Assembly (NCBI GenBank): GCA_910587365.1
Contig: CAJUKJ010000001.1
Coordinates: 164,642 to 228,641 of the forward strand
From: an uncultured Christensenellaceae bacterium
GTDB lineage: Bacteria; Bacillota; Clostridia; Christensenellales; Borkfalkiaceae
Length of the DNA: 64,000 bases
Reading direction: 5' to 3'
Shown here: in pieces, positions 60,065-64,000 of the stretch
How the letters are laid out: each line of letters opens with the position of its first letter
How positions within the stretch are numbered: position 1 is the first letter of the stretch
Position numbers and translations under genes: made by a program
Notes under the pieces: model-generated
The model's database searches: none
What the model saw: only the letters and a program-made list of their open reading frames with translations
Told to the model about the DNA's origin: nothing

Positions 60065-61441
60065 TCACTTTGCCAGCATTTGCAACGAAGCTATAAGATA
60101 TTGTTTTAAAAATGAAGGCTGAATTACGTTATCGATATATCCACCCTTTGCCGCGTTTATCGGGTCTGAATTTTCATCGGCGTAACGCTCGGCAAGTTTT
60201 TGTTTATCTGTGACTTTTTCGTTTGCAAATTCTATTTCCGCCCCCTGAACACTGTCGAAAAGCGCAATCTTCGCGTTTGCAAACGCATACGAATAATCGT
60301 ATCCCATATTCTTTGCCGCAAATACCGTATATCCAAGTCCGATAGCTTTACCGTAAACTATAGAAATTTTAGCCGCATCGATACAGTCTAAAAGACAAAT
60401 ATATTCGCCAAGTTCCTTAATAACAGTACTGTTATTTGTTTCAAGATCTGACTTGACACCCAAAGTGTTTACAAAAGTTAAATAAGGCAGACCGTAACAG
60501 CATGCAAATTCGGCAAAGTCTTTAAGCTTCTTCACGTTATTTGCATTGAGATAAACGCCGTTTACTCCGTCAAATACAACCGCGGCAACGGCAATTCCGC
60601 CTATACGTCCCAAAATACACCTGATTTCGGGCGAATACGCTCTGCCGACCTCCACCGTTCCCTCATCGTCAAACACGGATAAAACGGCGTTCGCGTCCGC
60701 ATTAACGTCTAAATCCGGAAGCGAAACGTTGAGATCGTCGCAGTCTTTTACGGATAACGATAACAATTCGTTAATTTTGCAAATAGTTGACTTTACTTCG
60801 CTTATATCGTTTACGGTAAATGATACAAGATTAGCTTTTTCAAGCCCCTTAACTCCGCCCACGTCATACTTATTTAAGTTTTTACCGCTCTGTGCGGATA
60901 TTACGAGTGGGCTGTTTGTTGCAAGCGCGCTTTTCTTATCTATGAAAAATGTAAAGTCGCAAAGCCCTGCAAGCAAAGAAATCTGTCCGTAAACCTCTCC
61001 GTTAACTATCAGATATTGCGGTACGGTACCTTTAAGTTGTGAAGCTTTTAAAACAAGCGAAGCCACCCCTTCAAGAACATTAACCCCTTCGCCGACCTGT
61101 ACGCCAAGCGACGACAATATGTATATGACGGGCGTCGAGGACTTTTCGGCCTGATCCAAGCATTTTGCTATCTTTTTACAATTTGCTTTACTTACCCCGC
61201 CTGAAAATACCGTTGGATTTTGCGCAACAATATAAAAAGGATAGCCTTCAACGGTAGCAAAACCCGTTACAACCCCTTCGCCTTCAGCTTCCTCTCCGTA
61301 AAAATCGTTTTTAGAGAAACTGAATGCAGAAAGCTCTACAAAGCTATCCTCGTCAATAAGTGAATAGATATCCTTACGGATGTCTTTACCAGCATCTAAA
61401 ATTTTTTGCTTACGCGTTTGCAATAAGCTTAATTTATCCAT
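60065..61441 (-). CDS. Divergent 12S/MmdA-type carboxyltransferase subunit
   Basis: 458-aa crotonase-fold carboxyltransferase, shorter than the ~510-aa MmdA. It has the ordered N- and C-halves (GGVSKANCKKIAKCLDQAEK; GRIGGIAVAAVVFDG; EIEFANEK). The oxyanion segments differ from the norm: SGGAR reads SLGVQ and the C-side KAYGGAY reads KAIGLGY. Acyl-CoA carboxyl transfer may be altered or lost. It is the first gene of the Na+-pump operon, behind its own promoter and an aggaga Shine-Dalgarno. Confidence 0.85.
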   Translation of the reverse strand: MDKLSLLQTRKQKILDAGKDIRKDIYSLIDEDSFVELSAFSFSKNDFYGEEAEGEGVVTGFATVEGYPFYIVAQNPTVFSGGVSKANCKKIAKCLDQAEKSSTPVIYILSSLGVQVGEGVNVLEGVASLVLKASQLKGTVPQYLIVNGEVYGQISLLAGLCDFTFFIDKKSALATNSPLVISAQSGKNLNKYDVGGVKGLEKANLVSFTVNDISEVKSTICKINELLSLSVKDCDDLNVSLPDLDVNADANAVLSVFDDEGTVEVGRAYSPEIRCILGRIGGIAVAAVVFDGVNGVYLNANNVKKLKDFAEFACCYGLPYLTFVNTLGVKSDLETNNSTVIKELGEYICLLDCIDAAKISIVYGKAIGLGYTVFAAKNMGYDYSYAFANAKIALFDSVQGAEIEFANEKVTDKQKLAERYADENSDPINAAKGGYIDNVIQPSFLKQYLIASLQMLAK

Positions 61442-61476
61442 AAAAATCTCCTGAATGCCAATTTCCTACATTTATC

Positions 61477-61504
61477 ATTTTAACATAATTTCCAGCAAAT
61501 GCAA
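61477..61504 (-). promoter_or_regulatory. Promoter of the decarboxylase operon
   Basis: Minus strand TTGCAT (61504-61499), 16-nt spacer, TAAAAT (61482-61477). Confidence 0.55.
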
Positions 61505-61606
61505 ACTAAATAAGTAATATTTTATCAAATTTATTTTTTGTTTTAAATCAACAAAACCTGTCGTTAAATAAAAATTTTAAAACAGATTTTCACTTAGTTA
61601 AACATA

Positions 61607-61635
61607 AAAAAGATGACGGCGCGCGTCATCTTTTT
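61607..61635 (-). terminator. Terminator after the VTT protein gene
   Basis: AAAAAGATGACG / CGTCATCTTTTT, 5-nt loop. The stop codon of the gene lies in the stem. Confidence 0.85.
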
Positions 61636-62528
61636 AACTTCAATTTATTTTTAATAAAGCCGTCGATTTTGTCGGAATATTTGCAGACGAGCCAGAACGC
61701 CAAAATAACCAAAGCAAGCAACGCAATCCAGATAAGTATACCCCACCAAGTGTTGAACGGAATAAAACCGACCGAATATGCAGTAGAAACAACTGCAATA
61801 ATACGGGTAACTATTATCATTATTATAAAATAACCCCAAGTCATTGACGAAAGTCCCGCAACAAAGCACAGCACGTCATCGGGGAACATAGGTAAAAGAA
61901 ACATTAATGAAAGTATAAGATAGTCCTTGCCTTTAAGCTTTTCAAGCCATTTATCAAGCGTTTCCTTACCTACTATCCATTTTACCGCTTTATAGCCTAC
62001 CCATCTTCCTATTGCAAAAGCAACAATTGAACCCGTTACTATGCCGATAAAGCTATAAATAATGCATCTTACAGGGCCGAACAATGCAACCCCTGCGGCA
62101 ACCGCGGCCGACCCCGGCACAGGTAATACAATTACCTGTAAGAAGCAAAACAAAATAAACAAAAACACAGCAAGATTTCCGAAGCTGTCGATATAGTCCC
62201 TTAGTGCCTCAATACTGTTGATTTTTGTAATTATGCCTGTTGCACAGACAGTATAGAACACTGCTCCGCAAAAAGCAAAAAATATCAGCGCACAGGTAAT
62301 TAGTCTATATATCGCTTGTTTATTGAGTACGTAAAATACTATAAAAGCAAGCACCGTCATCCCCAGCACAGCCGCAGAAACCGAAATTAAAGTTATAAAA
62401 TTTTTATCGATAAACGGCAGACTTTTATATACTAAACCGTAGGCAATAAAAACAAAAGCAACCGCACCGAAAAGTACAGCCGCCAGTATGTTTACCGTAT
62501 GCTTTAACGCTTGCTTGTATCCCTTCAT
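61626..62528 (-). CDS. TVP38/TMEM64 (VTT/DedA-like) membrane protein
   Basis: 300-aa membrane protein with about seven segments. The VTT (SNARE-associated) core runs from VIVLPVPGSAAVAAGVALFG through GRWVGYKAVKWIVG to FPDDVLCFVAGLSSMTWGYF. Homologues are implicated in lipid flipping and membrane homeostasis. Two extra N-terminal segments precede the core. It stands alone with a terminator. Confidence 0.9.
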   Translation of the reverse strand: MKGYKQALKHTVNILAAVLFGAVAFVFIAYGLVYKSLPFIDKNFITLISVSAAVLGMTVLAFIVFYVLNKQAIYRLITCALIFFAFCGAVFYTVCATGIITKINSIEALRDYIDSFGNLAVFLFILFCFLQVIVLPVPGSAAVAAGVALFGPVRCIIYSFIGIVTGSIVAFAIGRWVGYKAVKWIVGKETLDKWLEKLKGKDYLILSLMFLLPMFPDDVLCFVAGLSSMTWGYFIIMIIVTRIIAVVSTAYSVGFIPFNTWWGILIWIALLALVILAFWLVCKYSDKIDGFIKNKLKLKR

Positions 62529-62604
62529 TATATTATTAGTATATACTAATTTTCGTAAATTTATAATAAAAGATTAAAACTCGACTGTAATGATAAACGA
62601 TACG

Positions 62605-63051
62605 TCATAATGAAGATTTAAAATTTTTAATAGCATCGGTTGCAAGCTTATCACAGATATTGTTGTATTCATTATCAGAATGCCCCTTTACTTTTATAAA
62701 GGTCAGCTTATGAGTCTTGGAAAGCGTATACAATTGCTGCCATAAATCAGCATTTAAAAGCGGTTTTCCGTCAGCTTTATGCCATCCTAATTTTGCCCAA
62801 TCGTATATCCAGCCGTTATTGAAAGCATTTACGGTATACGCCGAATCACTGTAAACCTGAACTTCGCACGGTTCTTTAAGACATTTAAGTCCCTCGATTA
62901 CAGCCGTCACTTCCATGCGGTTATTAGTAGTTGACTGTTCTGCGGAGGAAATTCTTTTCTCGTGTCCATTGAACATCAGCACAGCCCCCCAGCCGCCAAC
63001 TCCCGGATTGCCCGAACACGCTCCGTCGGTATATAAAATTACTCTTTTCAT
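62605..63051 (-). CDS. rnhA: Ribonuclease HI
   Basis: 148-aa RNase H that removes RNA from RNA-DNA hybrids. All four catalytic acids are visible: Asp in YTDGACSGNPG, Glu in NNRMEVTA, Asp in YSDSAYTV and Asp in LATDAIK. The start overlaps the proC stop by 2 nt (ATGA), so it is co-expressed with proC. Confidence 0.96.
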   Translation of the reverse strand: MKRVILYTDGACSGNPGVGGWGAVLMFNGHEKRISSAEQSTTNNRMEVTAVIEGLKCLKEPCEVQVYSDSAYTVNAFNNGWIYDWAKLGWHKADGKPLLNADLWQQLYTLSKTHKLTFIKVKGHSDNEYNNICDKLATDAIKNFKSSL

Positions 63052-63860
63052 TTCATTGAAAGCTCTTTGGAGCGTTTAATGCAAGCGTCCACCGCGCCTG
63101 AAATTATTCCACGGAAATTATTTTCTTCAAGTACTTTAACCGCTTCAATTGTCGTGCCGCCTTTACTGCAAACCCCTTTAATCAGCTCGGAAACGGACTG
63201 TTCCACGCTTTCAACCATTTCAGACGCACCGATTAAAGTTTGAACTGCCAAGATTTTCGCCTCGTCCCTGGTAAGTCCGTTTTTTACTCCCGCATCGATA
63301 AGTCCGTCTATAAACATAAATACGTATGCCGGTCCGCTGCCACTAATACCCGTTACGGCGTCCATTTTGCTTTCGTCAACACTAAGTACCGTTCCTAAAC
63401 AGTTAAAAATATTACTGATAAATTCAGTGTCGTCCGTATTGGAATTAAAGTCAGACATATCAATTCCAATAGTACCGCTGCCTATCGAACAAGGTAAATT
63501 GGGCATACATCTCGCAACTTTGATAGTACCGGAACCAAGCATATTTTTTATCGTATTTTTCTTAACCCCTGCCATAACGGAAATTACTTTTTCGGGCAAT
63601 ACACCCTCAAAGCTTTTAACGACATCTTCTATGTTCTGGGGTTTTACGGCAATAAGTAAATATTCGCTGTTTTCTGCAACAAATTTATTATGAACCGCAG
63701 TACGCACACCTAAATATTCAACCTTATCAAGGTTTTCTTCCGATATATCGCTTACTATTATCTTTTTCTCATGTAAAAAATCGGAAAGTACAACACCTTT
63801 TAAAATTGACTGCGCCATAAACCCACAGCCGATAAGACCCAATTTAAATTGCTTTTTCAT
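63048..63860 (-). CDS. proC: Pyrroline-5-carboxylate reductase
   Basis: 270-aa NAD(P)H-dependent enzyme for the last step of proline synthesis. N-terminal Rossmann motif LIGCGFMAQSILKG, conserved RCMPNLPCSIGSG and the C-terminal TGISGSGPAYVFMFIDGLIDAGVK (split here) with the SKGGTTIEAV segment (CSKGGTTIEAVKVLE). The Shine-Dalgarno is ggaga. Confidence 0.96.
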   Translation of the reverse strand: MKKQFKLGLIGCGFMAQSILKGVVLSDFLHEKKIIVSDISEENLDKVEYLGVRTAVHNKFVAENSEYLLIAVKPQNIEDVVKSFEGVLPEKVISVMAGVKKNTIKNMLGSGTIKVARCMPNLPCSIGSGTIGIDMSDFNSNTDDTEFISNIFNCLGTVLSVDESKMDAVTGISGSGPAYVFMFIDGLIDAGVKNGLTRDEAKILAVQTLIGASEMVESVEQSVSELIKGVCSKGGTTIEAVKVLEENNFRGIISGAVDACIKRSKELSMK

Positions 63861-63879
63861 AAATATTCTCCGAAAACAG

Positions 63880-63908
63880 TTGACTTAATAAAAATGTTAT
63901 TATATAAT
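63880..63908 (+). promoter_or_regulatory. Promoter of tRNA-Trp
   Basis: TTGACT (63880-63885), 17-nt spacer, TATAAT (63903-63908), 21 nt before the tRNA. Confidence 0.8.
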
Positions 63909-63929
63909 TTAATACGCTTTAATATCTTT

Positions 63930-64000
63930 AGGGGAGTAGCTCAATGGTAGAGTCGCGGTCTCCAAAACCGTCGGTTGCATGTTCGAATCGTGTCTCCCCT
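63930..64000 (+). tRNA. tRNA-Trp (anticodon CCA)
   Basis: 71-nt cloverleaf: acceptor AGGGGAG / CTCCCCT, anticodon stem GCGGT/ACCGT with loop CTCCAAA (anticodon CCA), T-loop TTCGAAT. The window ends at the last acceptor base, so the discriminator and 3' end are not seen. Confidence 0.95.

Noticed and set aside
1..64000. CRISPR array
   Set aside because: No regularly spaced direct repeats with unique spacers were seen.

Overview
The window is a low-GC stretch from an endospore-forming member of the Firmicutes, class Clostridia. It carries Spo0A, a complete spoIIIAA-AH operon, SpoIVB, a SpoIIM-like protein and GerW (YtfJ). It also has clostridial hallmarks: an IspH-ribosomal S1 fusion, a GlgC/GlgD glycogen operon, and a sodium-pump decarboxylase. 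The gene order and an unusual AroH-CMP kinase fusion suggest an uncultured, Christensenellales-like gut lineage. That placement is inference.

Layout: 1-5033 is a heterodimeric ABC exporter (first gene cut by the window edge) plus an ABC-F ATPase. 5041-6012 is spo0A with its promoter and a 0A box. 6013-8480 is an accessory patch: a gene fragment, a zinc-ribbon and membrane-protein pair divergent from a TetR repressor with two palindromic operators, and about 580 bases of gene-free, repeat-rich DNA abutting a tRNA-Leu. 8617-11829 is polA-coaE. 11887-13950 holds an unknown membrane protein, tRNA-Leu(AAG) and an MmcQ/YjbR-like protein. 14039-18339 is the spoIIIA operon.

18348-28742 is the most notable block. 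It runs asp23, nusB, folD, ispA, a ~600-nt structured non-coding RNA, a small basic membrane protein, dxs, tlyA, nadK, argR, recN, spoIVB. This is the classic locus of OLE RNA and its partner OapA. The RNA has its own sigma-A-type promoter, a perfect 11-bp terminal stem and a terminator-like hairpin.

28748-30550 has a SpoIIM-like protein and a D-Ala-D-Ala carboxypeptidase. 30551-~32075 is a decayed prophage head-module fragment: a truncated minor capsid protein ending in an Ntox50-type toxin domain, a small neighbour, and a scaffold fragment. 32180-38536 is lysA, an M50 protease, scpA, scpB, a DUF2953-like gene, gerW, dacF and rluB. lexA (minus) is divergent from an eight-cysteine 59-aa protein. 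A tyrosine recombinase follows.

40846-49210 is the glycogen operon (transcribed glgB-glgC-glgD-glgA-glgP). 49209-56522 is htpG, a membrane protein, ispH-rpsA, plsC, aroH-cmk and a BaiN-like flavoprotein. 56536-61504 is a Na+-pumping carboxyltransferase/decarboxylase operon with two different carboxyltransferase-type subunits. 61607-64000 has a VTT membrane protein, rnhA, proC and tRNA-Trp ending exactly at the window edge.

Several genes (polA, the TetR gene, nadK, the MmcQ-like gene and possibly spoIVB) have a good promoter placed so close to the start codon that their mRNAs should be leaderless. They also lack a Shine-Dalgarno sequence.
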